Assembly (NCBI GenBank): GCA_016928775.1
Contig: JAFGKD010000098.1
Location: 43,801-107,800 of the forward strand
DNA: 64,000 nt
Source: Candidatus Zhuqueibacterota bacterium
Lineage (GTDB): Bacteria > Zhuqueibacterota > Zhuqueibacteria > Residuimicrobiales > Krinioviventaceae
Reading direction: 5' to 3'
The notes under the pieces were generated by a model that saw only the letters and a list, made by a program, of their open reading frames with translations, was not told where the DNA came from and did not search any database. Below are positions 9,635 through 16,972 of this stretch, one piece after another. Both the position numbers and the translations under genes were made by a program. Numbering within the stretch: the first letter of the stretch is position 1; every line of letters starts with the position of its first letter.

Positions 9635-10765
9635 CTATTTTAGATTAGATTGTGCCGTAGCAATTGTCACGACATCCGAGTACGGCTCAAAATCAAGATG
9701 TAATTTTTTCAATAAATCCGGCGGCGCCAGGCGGTAGTTTAACGTTGCGAACACGGAGACAACTCCCGGACCCGGGATTTTGTATAAGAGCTCGCGGGTT
9801 TCGTCCGGTTTGAGGCGCTGGTCGAATTTTATTTTTGTCGCCAACCAGGGCGGCACCGGGGCTTGACCTTTTTCATCCTGGAGCACACGCATAAAAACAG
9901 CAGTCGAATCCTCAAGCAGCGGATTGACTTTGTAATTCTGCCACACGACATTGCCATCTACATCAAGCGCCGAGAGTGACAGGAACACAGAACGCAGCGG
10001 CGATCCGGTTGGCAACGCATGTCCGACCGTACGATTGGTCAATGTCACATTGACCGTCCATTGCGTCGTATCCCCTGACACCTCCAGTTCGAGTGACGCG
10101 CAGTTTCGCAAAATCTCGGGATTGTAGCCGCCATAAAACTTGTGCGAGTAAACCTGGCGAATCTTGCCCAACTCGGCGGTTTTACCCTCAATTGATGGCA
10201 TGTGGCAGTCCTGGCAGGTGACGCCTTTTTTGCTATACGAACTGGCCAAATACTCTTTTTGCGTCGAGCAAAATGCAAAGCCGTGCGCGCTCTCAAGATT
10301 CGCATGGCAGGTGAGACATTGTCGCGAGGAAACCAAAAATTCCGAATATTCGCTCTCATGAACGACTGAAATGGCGTCATTATAGGGGCCATATTTGACG
10401 CCGGATGGATTGACTATGAGCCAATTTCGATCCGATTGGGTGGCATGACATACATCGCAGGTCACACCTTCATGTGCGAGACGCTCCGCGACCTCGGTTG
10501 TTGTCGCCAATGAAGGAACGGGGACATGACACCGATCACATTGTGCCGATGCCACACCGTCGGTGGACTGGTCTGCCCAGGTGCGCATCGCGGCATAAAA
10601 CGGATTTGTGGCGGGCGTTGATTGCGCATGCCGCGATGTTTTCCAATCCGCGACATTTTGCACATGGCATTCCGCGCAGTTTTTATAGGATTCGAGTTCC
10701 TGAGCAAAAGAAGAATAAAAACAGACAAAAAATATCAGCCAGAAAATCGATATCCAGATGCGCAT
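9635..10765 (-). CDS. Secreted pentaheme cytochrome c (c554-like)
   Basis: 376 residues with a signal peptide (about 1-20, cut after SFA) and a GAGG ribosome site. There are five CxxCH heme-binding motifs: CAECH, CDRCH, CDVCH, CLTCH and CQDCH, all in the first 200 residues. The C-terminal 170 residues have no hemes and read as a beta-rich domain (VNVTLTNRTVGHALPTG), as in the cytochrome c554/c-prime type family. These proteins act in the periplasm or at the outer membrane as electron carriers or small-molecule reductases (nitrogen or sulfur oxides). It begins 12 bases after the DUF6132 gene and is clearly in one operon with it. Substrate is not decided by the sequence. Confidence 0.9.
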   Translation of the reverse strand: MRIWISIFWLIFFVCFYSSFAQELESYKNCAECHVQNVADWKTSRHAQSTPATNPFYAAMRTWADQSTDGVASAQCDRCHVPVPSLATTTEVAERLAHEGVTCDVCHATQSDRNWLIVNPSGVKYGPYNDAISVVHESEYSEFLVSSRQCLTCHANLESAHGFAFCSTQKEYLASSYSKKGVTCQDCHMPSIEGKTAELGKIRQVYSHKFYGGYNPEILRNCASLELEVSGDTTQWTVNVTLTNRTVGHALPTGSPLRSVFLSLSALDVDGNVVWQNYKVNPLLEDSTAVFMRVLQDEKGQAPVPPWLATKIKFDQRLKPDETRELLYKIPGPGVVSVFATLNYRLAPPDLLKKLHLDFEPYSDVVTIATAQSNLK

Positions 10766-10777
10766 AGTATCCTCGTC

Positions 10778-10975
10778 TTAGGTTGTTTTTTTCTTTCTGA
10801 ACAATTCAGCAATGGTGTCGGTGAGCAGTGCGCCAATCACACCGCCCCACAGGCTACTCATAAACGGATTGCTGGTCAGCGGGCAAGCACCCGTTCGACA
10901 ACCCACAAAATAGTAATAAGCAAATCCACCTGCGGCACCAAAAACAAAGCCGATTATATATTTTACAAATTTCAT
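10778..10975 (-). CDS. DUF6132-type small membrane protein with CxxGxC motif
   Basis: 65 residues. One helix at about 4-23, then a loop with VGCRTGACPLTSNP, then a second helix at about 40-57 and a basic tail (ELFRKKK). The C-x2-G-x-C-P...NP loop is the hallmark of DUF6132, a family of unknown role often found near thioredoxin, rhodanese or iron-sulfur genes. The same C/U-x2-G-x-C pattern occurs in the selenoprotein candidate at the head of this operon. The ribosome site (AGGAAGGA) lies inside a hairpin (see the regulatory entry). It is followed after 12 bases by the cytochrome gene. Confidence 0.82.
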   Translation of the reverse strand: MKFVKYIIGFVFGAAGGFAYYYFVGCRTGACPLTSNPFMSSLWGGVIGALLTDTIAELFRKKKTT

Positions 10976-10983
10976 GTGAACAG

Positions 10984-11033
10984 TCCTTCCTGCGTTAAAA
11001 CAGGAAAGGCAAGTCGCTGTTAAAGGCTTGCCT
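10984..11033 (-). promoter_or_regulatory. Tandem hairpins covering the ribosome site of the DUF6132 gene
   Basis: On the minus strand the first hairpin pairs 11027-11033 with 11007-11013 (AGGCAAG/CTTGCCT, 13-base loop). It abuts a second that pairs 11001-11006 with 10987-10992 (TTCCTG/CAGGAA, 8-base loop). The 3' arm of the second overlaps the AGGAAGGA ribosome site (10984-10991), so the structure could mask translation start. There is no T-run, so it is not a plain terminator. Confidence 0.45.
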
Positions 11034-11106
11034 CTCCAAAATAATCATCTTGTTTTACAAAATCAAGATTAAAGGGTACGAACGCACGGCTCGTTGTTTA
11101 AATGCC

Positions 11107-11310
11107 TCAGCCAAAGCCGGTGTTACAGCTCCGGCCGGAGGAGGCGTACGAATCCAGACCACCGCCGCTGGAAGAAAAAGCCGAGAGCATTTTTTCCGGC
11201 CTGGGTGCACCACAATTGGGACATGTCAGATCGGAACCATCAGCGCCCATGCGCTGCAGCTTGTCAAAGCGATGTCCACATTGCGTGCATTTGTACTCGT
11301 AAATCGGCAT
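11107..11310 (-). CDS. FmdB-family zinc ribbon protein
   Basis: 67 residues starting at ATG 11310. The sequence opens MPIYEYKCTQCGHRF and has a second pair CPNCG near residue 34, giving a four-Cys zinc ribbon as in FmdB/CxxC-type small regulatory proteins. The C-terminus is rich in Ser/Gly. FmdB was first linked to formamidase and amidase operons, and the biochemical role of the family is poorly defined. The start codon shares one base with the TGA that closes the upstream selenoprotein frame (TGATG), so it is coupled to it. This coupling is evidence that ribosomes reach the end of that upstream frame. Confidence 0.88.
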   Translation of the reverse strand: MPIYEYKCTQCGHRFDKLQRMGADGSDLTCPNCGAPRPEKMLSAFSSSGGGLDSYASSGRSCNTGFG

Positions 11311-11483
11311 CACGTCTCCTGTGTTTCGTCTGTATTTTTATACTCTTTATTCTTTTTGGATTTATCTCCACCCGGGAGATCGCAGGCGCCCGACATTCAG
11401 GTGGGGACGCCCAATTTGGGAAGAACAAATCGGGCTAAAATGAACCAGGCCGCCAGCACGAGCAAAAACTCATAATTTTCCAT
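11310..11483 (-). CDS. Candidate small membrane selenoprotein (in-frame TGA = Sec29)
   Basis: From ATG 11483 the frame runs 28 codons (MENYEFLLVL..., one transmembrane helix at about 5-21, then LPKLGVPT), meets TGA at 11397-11399, and continues in frame for 28 more codons (MSGACDLPGG, then a Lys/Glu-rich tail) to the TGA at 11310-11312, which overlaps the start of the FmdB gene. Read with selenocysteine, the product is 57 residues with a U-x-x-G-x-C-type motif (UMSGAC) just after the helix. The DUF6132 protein of the same operon has CRTGAC at the same place relative to its helix. A hairpin at the right distance for a bacterial SECIS follows the TGA. The ribosome site before the ATG is weak. 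The alternative is two tiny peptides, a 28-residue one and one starting at the ATG right after the TGA; the second has no ribosome site. The Sec machinery is not in this window. Confidence 0.6.
11364..11380 (-). promoter_or_regulatory. Putative bacterial SECIS hairpin
   Basis: Downstream of the TGA (minus strand) a perfect 6-bp stem ATCTCC/GGAGAT encloses the loop CGGGT. The loop begins 23 bases after the TGA and has a G at its second position. Both fit what is known of bacterial SECIS elements (short apical loop with an early G, roughly 16-37 bases after UGA). The stem does not extend further by simple pairing. Confidence 0.5.
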
Positions 11484-11596
11484 TTATTCAGCTTTCATTT
11501 ATTTGCTCTAATATGATGAAGTAACAGACAAAAAGATTCAAAATTACCTTCCGAATTGTACCTCTCAAAGATACTGTTATTGCGTATCAAAAGCAA

Positions 11597-13462
11597 TCAA
11601 GGAAATTTTTCAGCGGCGCTCTTCAACGCCGCTTTGGCGTACAATCGCACTTCCCAATCCTCATCGTCGAGAGCTTGTCGCAAAGTAGACTCGGCTTGTT
11701 CCGCGGGATACTTTGAAAGTGCTAACACCACCGCGCGTCTGAGTTTCGCCTCGCCGTGGTGCAGTGCATTGATCAGGGGTGCAAACCCTTTCTCCGAGTT
11801 TGATTCGCCCAAAGCGGTTGCACAAGCGCATTGCACCCACCAGGTGTCGCTCTGTAGTCCGGCGATATAGACATCCGCCGCACACTCCGAACCAAGTTTC
11901 TGCAGCGCCTCGCCGACCAGATGATAGTCGCAGTCTTTGTCCTGTTCAAAATAGTCGATGAGCGGTTGAACAGCATCTTTTGAACCGATCTCGCCCAGGG
12001 CCCAAATGCATCCGTTTGTTGTCGCCTTTTCCTCACTTTTTAATCCTTTGATAAGAAGGGGCACCGCCTCGGACGCACCCAGTTTGCCCAACGATCGTGC
12101 CGCATAACTTTCATGGCCTATTTCCGGATCTAAAAAAGCATCAATGAGTATTGGAATCGCTTGTGCTGAACCTGTATTGCCAAGCGCGCCGGTGGCAGCT
12201 CGGCGTACATGAGGTTCTTGATCGCGCAGCACATCAGCAAGCGGTTGAACAACCTTGTCGGATTGAACGGCGCCAAGGGCATCAGCACAATACCAGCGTA
12301 CGATGTGATTGGGGTGGTCCAGGCAAGTGATGAGAGAATCCACGGCTGCATCACTCCCTTTCGCGAGGGCAGCAGCGGCCTGTCGTATTTCCCCGCGGTG
12401 CTGGGATGTCTTGATCGTGTGCACCCATCGGTCAATCCGAGCTTGTGATGCGGTCTCTGAACCGGAAAATTTTAGCATGCCACTATAAAAAGCGGATGCT
12501 AAAATGAGCGCAGCGGTGTAAAAGGTGATGACCGTGGCGATCTCTCGCTTTTTCTCCGGATAGGCTTTTTTGAATAACAGCTGAAAAGGCAGGATAAAAA
12601 TTTTGCGCAGGAATCGTGGCAAGGGAAACAAAAAGGGCGTGCGAGCACGGTATAACGCATAGGCATCACCAAACTTGCGCTTCATTGCTCGTTCTTCCAG
12701 GAGAGCGATGCCGAAAATGATCATGGCGGCCAACAGCCATGGCAACGTGTTGGCCACATCAACATAGCGCCGCATATTTGAGCCGGGTAGAAAAAGTACG
12801 CCATAGCTCCACACAATCCAGCCGAGATATTGCGGATGACGCGAAATGCGATAGATCCAAAAGTCAGTTACATTTTGTTGGCGAATTTTTCCATAGATCC
12901 AGGCGAACACACCCATCAAAAAAATAAAGATGCCGAGTCCGGTGATGACAAAAGGCAGCTCTTTAGACAAATTTATGCCGACCAGTGAGGCGACCTGCAA
13001 AATCCATTTATATGGAAGCACGATGATATCCCCCAGGCGCATGATATCAAATGAAACATCCAGAAATGGTAACCACAGAAAGCGCAGAAAAGCGAGTCCC
13101 CCCAAAAAAAACATGGTGGCAGCAAAATGGCCAAATACCGGCAGAAAGAGCAGAATAGCCCCGGTTGAGACCAATCCACGTTTTTCAAGAACAAATCCCA
13201 ATATAATCAAAAGTATTACAATCCCGAGACAAATATAGCCGATCAGGCGAATATGATACTGTGACAGGAAAAGCTCGGTCTTGAAATCTGACAGTTCATT
13301 TTGCCCGGTGGCCACATCCAGGAAACTGATCTTTTCGCCGAGCATTTGATCGACAGCTTTTGGAAGCTCCGCCGACGCGAACATCAGACCAATAGTGAAC
13401 ACCAGGGCCAGCAGAAAAAAAAACAAAGGTTCAAGTCGTTTCATAATTAATTTTTTATTCAT
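11597..13462 (-). CDS. ICMT-like membrane methyltransferase fused to HEAT repeats
   Basis: 621 residues starting at ATG 13462 with AGGGG 9 bases upstream. The first half (about 1-340) is membrane-embedded with several helices. It contains RISRHPQYLGW and later EERAMKRKFGDAYALYRAR, the signature of isoprenylcysteine carboxyl methyltransferase/phospholipid methyltransferase-type (PEMT/DUF1295) enzymes. The second half (about 360-615) is a run of HEAT-like repeats of about 31 residues (DSLITCLDHPNHIVRWYCAD, VRRAATGALG, VRLYAKAALK). The gene overlaps the end of the histidine kinase gene by 8 bases and is the last member of a nuclease-like/RR/HK operon. The fusion suggests a membrane enzyme with a cytoplasmic protein-binding scaffold. 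Substrate unknown. Confidence 0.85.
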   Translation of the reverse strand: MNKKLIMKRLEPLFFFLLALVFTIGLMFASAELPKAVDQMLGEKISFLDVATGQNELSDFKTELFLSQYHIRLIGYICLGIVILLIILGFVLEKRGLVSTGAILLFLPVFGHFAATMFFLGGLAFLRFLWLPFLDVSFDIMRLGDIIVLPYKWILQVASLVGINLSKELPFVITGLGIFIFLMGVFAWIYGKIRQQNVTDFWIYRISRHPQYLGWIVWSYGVLFLPGSNMRRYVDVANTLPWLLAAMIIFGIALLEERAMKRKFGDAYALYRARTPFLFPLPRFLRKIFILPFQLLFKKAYPEKKREIATVITFYTAALILASAFYSGMLKFSGSETASQARIDRWVHTIKTSQHRGEIRQAAAALAKGSDAAVDSLITCLDHPNHIVRWYCADALGAVQSDKVVQPLADVLRDQEPHVRRAATGALGNTGSAQAIPILIDAFLDPEIGHESYAARSLGKLGASEAVPLLIKGLKSEEKATTNGCIWALGEIGSKDAVQPLIDYFEQDKDCDYHLVGEALQKLGSECAADVYIAGLQSDTWWVQCACATALGESNSEKGFAPLINALHHGEAKLRRAVVLALSKYPAEQAESTLRQALDDEDWEVRLYAKAALKSAAEKFP

Positions 13463-14840
13463 GTTTATTTCCCCTTTTCGAGTTATTGAGGATTATTCTG
13501 CAACGACTCCCTTCAGGATTATCGACAAACTCGATTGTCCCCCCGTTCAGCTCCACTGCCCATTTGGCAATCGATAATCCCAATCCAGCGCCACCATTCG
13601 TCCTGGAGCGGGCATCGTCGATACGAAAAAAGCGTTCAAATACTTTATCCCGCACATCCGCGGGAACACCCGGACCGTTATCGGATATATCAACCCGGGC
13701 ACAATTGTCCTTGGTCTGCGAAACAGTGACTTTTACCCGGCCGCTTTTTGGAGTATACTTTATGGCATTGTGCAAGACATTCGTCACAGCGTGCTGCAAA
13801 GTTGCTTTGTGAATGTTCAAAACAATATCATCAGAATGAGTAAATGACAAATTTATATTTTTATCCTCCGCCAAAATTCGTAACTCTTCTATCACATCGT
13901 TGATAAGCGATATTAAATCCTCCTGGGCAAATACCAACTTGACTTTGCCGGCATCGCCACGAGTCAAGATCAACAAGTTATTGACGAGTTGTGTCAACCG
14001 TTCGGTCTCTTCCAGCATACTGCCGATGGCTTCTCTGTATTTTTGTCGATTCAGATTGTGCTTTAGCGCCACCTCCCCGATACTGCGAATGGATGTCAGC
14101 GGTGTTCGAAATTCATGTGAGGCATCAGAGGTGAATCGTTTCAAACGATCAAAAGACCCTTCCAAACGGTCGAGCATGTTGTTGATCACGATTGTTAATT
14201 GTCCGATTTCATCTTTCGGGTGAACTACGGGCAATCGTTCCGAGAGTGACTGGGCCGAAATCTGCCGCGCTTTTTGGGTGATCAATTTCATAGGTTTCAG
14301 CGCACGATTCGCCAAAAAAGTGCCGCCGGCAAGCGCTAACAGGAGGATAAAATACGCTCCCGAAGATAATTTGGCTGCCAAGCCATCAATACTCTCCCGC
14401 GTTTCGCTGTCTTCCATGGCCAGCACAACAAGAAAATTATGCATTTCTTCGATTCCAGTTTGCACTTTTCTGGATTTGAGGGTATAATGCCCTTCATCCA
14501 AGATATGATCTTTCAAATCATTCTTAAAATCCTCACGCTGCATGTGGAGAGGTAAATCCAGTCGCGTCCAGGCTGTGGTGTGATAAGCGTGTTGACCGTC
14601 CTGCATGATCAAAAAAGGTATATCGTGCCCCAGATGGTACCAATCGTAAAAATCACCGCCCGATTGATAGACCACTGTACAAACAACATTGAGACTCTCA
14701 TCCAGTTTTTCCATCACCAGAGATTCGAGCCGGGTTCGCACAAAAATATAGATCAGCGTCGCCGCGATCCCGTAAATCAGCATGACCACCAGGGCATTCC
14801 ACAGAATTAATCTTGTTTTGATGCTCCTTCCCCATCTCAT
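13455..14840 (-). CDS. OmpR-partner sensor histidine kinase (CusS-like layout)
   Basis: 461 residues: transmembrane helix at about 12-34, extracytoplasmic sensor of about 130 residues, second helix at about 160-182, HAMP at about 184-236, HisKA with phospho-His in SDASHEFRTPLTS, and a HATPase domain with N box NVLHNAIKY, G1 DNGPGVP and G2 GAGLGLSIAKW. All catalytic boxes are intact. It overlaps the response regulator gene by ATGA at 14837-14840 and the methyltransferase-HEAT gene at its 3' end, so the three are coupled. The layout resembles heavy-metal-type sensors (CusS/QseC), but the signal cannot be read from the sequence. Confidence 0.94.
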   Translation of the reverse strand: MRWGRSIKTRLILWNALVVMLIYGIAATLIYIFVRTRLESLVMEKLDESLNVVCTVVYQSGGDFYDWYHLGHDIPFLIMQDGQHAYHTTAWTRLDLPLHMQREDFKNDLKDHILDEGHYTLKSRKVQTGIEEMHNFLVVLAMEDSETRESIDGLAAKLSSGAYFILLLALAGGTFLANRALKPMKLITQKARQISAQSLSERLPVVHPKDEIGQLTIVINNMLDRLEGSFDRLKRFTSDASHEFRTPLTSIRSIGEVALKHNLNRQKYREAIGSMLEETERLTQLVNNLLILTRGDAGKVKLVFAQEDLISLINDVIEELRILAEDKNINLSFTHSDDIVLNIHKATLQHAVTNVLHNAIKYTPKSGRVKVTVSQTKDNCARVDISDNGPGVPADVRDKVFERFFRIDDARSRTNGGAGLGLSIAKWAVELNGGTIEFVDNPEGSRCRIILNNSKRGNKHE

Positions 14841-15523
14841 GGTTCGTCCCCCTCTTTCAGAATAAAACCTACCCCCCGGATGGTATGTAATAACTTATTG
14901 TCAAAATCTGCGTCCATCTTGGCTCGCAGTCTATTCACGTGGACATCAATGACATTGTCAAGCGGCGTCGCCCGGTCAGTGACGTGCCAGACATCGTGCA
15001 CTAACATTTCCCGGGATACCACATGCCCTTGATGTCGCATCAGGTATTCCAGCAATTCGAATTCTTTTCCAGTGAGTAAAATATCACGTTTGTCGCGTGT
15101 CACTTTGCGCGTGACACAATCCATTTCCAGGTTCGCCACTTTTAGCTTTAAAGCCAGATCGATCCGGCCACGCCGCGTCAGAGCGCGAATTCGCGCCAAC
15201 AATTCCGGAAAGGCAAACGGTTTAACCAAATAATCATCGGCACCGCTATCCAGGCCCAAGACTCGATCTTCGATCGCATCTTTGGCCGTGAGGATAAGCA
15301 CAGGGACATCCCGGTTTTTCCGGCGTATGCCGTTCAGGATTTCAATGCCGCTCCGCCCGGGTAACATTAAATCCAGCAAAATCAAATCAAAGGTTTGCGA
15401 CATGGCAAGAAAAAAACCATCCTCACCAGTTTGAGCGACAGTGACGTTGTACCCTTCCGATGCTAATCCATCACGCAGGGCTTTGGCCACTTTGGATTCG
15501 TCTTCGATAACAAGAATGTGCAT
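14837..15523 (-). CDS. OmpR/PhoB-family response regulator
   Basis: 228 residues. Receiver domain 1-115 with the acidic pair ED (7-8), phospho-acceptor Asp51 in LILLDLMLPG, Thr in LILTAKD and Lys in DYLVKPF. The winged-helix DNA-binding domain (about 128-222) ends in the recognition part NVIDVHVNRLRAKM. The gene starts 3 bases after the stop of the SNase-like gene and overlaps the kinase start. A PmrA/QseB-like box precedes the operon and could be its own target (autoregulation), which is inference. Confidence 0.95.
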   Translation of the reverse strand: MHILVIEDESKVAKALRDGLASEGYNVTVAQTGEDGFFLAMSQTFDLILLDLMLPGRSGIEILNGIRRKNRDVPVLILTAKDAIEDRVLGLDSGADDYLVKPFAFPELLARIRALTRRGRIDLALKLKVANLEMDCVTRKVTRDKRDILLTGKEFELLEYLMRHQGHVVSREMLVHDVWHVTDRATPLDNVIDVHVNRLRAKMDADFDNKLLHTIRGVGFILKEGDEP

Positions 15524-15526
15524 CGT

Positions 15527-15997
15527 TCACTCATTGTTTTTCCATATGCCACGTTTCTGCTCGTGAGCTTTATGTTCAATTTCTTTATAAAATTTTAAAT
15601 CCTGCGGCAAAAACCGTTCGTTGATCCGAGCGTACCCCTTTTTCAGCAGCTCTTCATTGATGCTCGTGCACCATTCCTCGCTGTTCTTTTCATTTCCGTA
15701 TATTATTTGAGCAAAAGGACGACCATCATCACCATAGACAATTCCTGTTGCCAAATTATTGGTCGTGTAGGTAATAACCTTGACTCTTCTTCCTTCAATT
15801 TTGCGCTTGACAAAATCGTAGGCTTGCAAACCGATTGGCGTTGATGTATCCGGCACAACAATTCCCGTGAGTCGTACTGTAAAACCGCTGTCAAATTCGA
15901 CAAGGTCACCGGAATGAACGGTTTTGACGACCAATGTATTGGCCATTGTTAAAACGGGAAAAAGTATGACAATAATCATCCGAGTTATCCTTTGCAC
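15527..15997 (-). CDS. Secreted SNase-like (OB-fold) protein with degenerate active site
   Basis: An upstream ATG (16033) is possible, but AGGAGG lies 6 bases before a GTG at 15997, giving a 156-residue product with a signal peptide (cut near TMA). The mature part follows the thermonuclease pattern: GDLVEFDSGFTVRLTGI, then a Gly-Leu-Gln-Ala helix, then a C-terminal AHEQKRGIW. In active nucleases VRL(x)GIDxPE and DRYGR supply Arg, Glu and Arg. Here the first Arg is kept, the Glu position reads Asp (VVPDT), and no DRYGR is present (NNLATGIVY). It may be inactive or binding-only. It is the first gene of the operon with the two-component pair. Confidence 0.78.
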   Translation of the reverse strand: MQRITRMIIVILFPVLTMANTLVVKTVHSGDLVEFDSGFTVRLTGIVVPDTSTPIGLQAYDFVKRKIEGRRVKVITYTTNNLATGIVYGDDGRPFAQIIYGNEKNSEEWCTSINEELLKKGYARINERFLPQDLKFYKEIEHKAHEQKRGIWKNNE

Positions 15998-16049
15998 AAC
16001 AAACCTCCTTTCGTTATAAGCTATGCATGACAATGAATAGAACTATATA

Positions 16050-16095
16050 AAGATAACCTGGATTACGTCGATATGCAACTAAAGGTTTTCTTAAG
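16050..16095 (-). promoter_or_regulatory. Promoter with PmrA/QseB-like box before the SNase/RR/HK operon
   Basis: Minus strand: CTTAAG-N5-CTTTAG (16079-16095), then directly TTGCAT (16073-16078) as -35, a 17-base spacer, and TATCTT (16050-16055) as -10. Transcription would start near 16043, about 46 bases before the GTG. The paired half-sites match the (C/T)TTAA(G/T)-N5 repeat bound by PmrA/QseB-type OmpR regulators at 11 of 12 positions. Confidence 0.5.
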
Positions 16096-16151
16096 ATTTA
16101 GTAAGGCGGGCGATTTGTGGATGAGTGCTTTTCAGAAACCATCCAAATCAA

Positions 16152-16183
16152 AAAAAGCGGATCGATTCATCGATCCGCTTTTT
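16152..16183 (-). terminator. Rho-independent terminator after slipin gene
   Basis: A perfect 15-bp inverted repeat (AAAAAGCGGATCGAT, 2-base turn, complement) starts 3 bases after the slipin stop codon. It has a T-run on the minus-strand 3' side. The A/T ends make it usable in both directions. Confidence 0.93.
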
Positions 16184-16185
16184 GT

Positions 16186-16947
16186 CTAGTCCGATTTTGT
16201 TTTTCCGATAATCTGTTTAAATGGTTCGACCAAATCCATCGGCAGCGGGAAAATAATAGTTGAATTATTCTCCGTAGCAATTTCATTGAGTGTTTGCAAA
16301 TAGCGCAACTGCAGGGCTTGCGGATGTTTGGCCATAATCTCGGCTGCATTAGCCAATGTTTGCGATGCCTGGAATTCGCCGTCGGCGTGGATGACTTTGG
16401 CGCGGCGTTCACGTTCAGCCTCCGCCTGTTTGGCCATAGCACGTCGCATCTCTTCCGGCAGGTCAACGTGTTTCACTTCCACCATGGACACTTTGATGCC
16501 CCACTTGTCGGTTTGCTCATCAATGATTTGCTGTAATTCGTGGTTTATTTTATCCCGGGCCGACAACAATTCGTCCAGCTCTGCCTGACCCAGCACACTT
16601 CGCAATGTGGTCTGTGCCAATTGTGAAGTCGCAAAAAGATACTCTTCCACTTCAATAATCGCTTTGTCCGGATGCAATACCTGAAAATAGAGCACCGCGT
16701 TCACTTTTACCGAGACATTATCTTTGGTGATGATATCCTGTGGTGGCACATCCATGGCGATCGTCCGCAAGCTCACTTTGACCATACGATCGACGATGGG
16801 AATGAGCAAAATGATGCCTGGCCCCTTGTATCCTATCGATCGACCCAGTCGAAAAATAACGGCGCGTTCGTATTCTTTTAAAATCTTGATCGCACTGGCC
16901 AGGATCAAGATGATAAATATGATGACAATATAAAGGGGAGAAAACAT
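16186..16947 (-). CDS. Slipin (SPFH/band 7 membrane protein)
   Basis: 253 residues with an AGGAGG ribosome site. One N-terminal hydrophobic segment (about 3-17) is followed by the SPFH/band 7 domain: EYERAVIFRLGR, GPGIILLIP, TIAMDVPPQDIITKDNVSVKV, and the helical KQAEAERERRAKVI. Slipins form large membrane-attached oligomers linked to lipid microdomains and membrane protein quality control. The gene lies downstream of an NfeD-type protease on the same strand (25-base gap), the classic slipin/NfeD pair in which the protease is thought to cleave the slipin C-terminus. Confidence 0.96.
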   Translation of the reverse strand: MFSPLYIVIIFIILILASAIKILKEYERAVIFRLGRSIGYKGPGIILLIPIVDRMVKVSLRTIAMDVPPQDIITKDNVSVKVNAVLYFQVLHPDKAIIEVEEYLFATSQLAQTTLRSVLGQAELDELLSARDKINHELQQIIDEQTDKWGIKVSMVEVKHVDLPEEMRRAMAKQAEAERERRAKVIHADGEFQASQTLANAAEIMAKHPQALQLRYLQTLNEIATENNSTIIFPLPMDLVEPFKQIIGKTKSD

Positions 16948-16972
16948 GAGCAGCCTCCTGTTTAAATGTGAT

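Noticed and set aside
11007..11033. Hairpin after FmdB as a terminator
   Set aside because: The stem is good but no T-run follows on the minus strand; treated as a regulatory structure instead.
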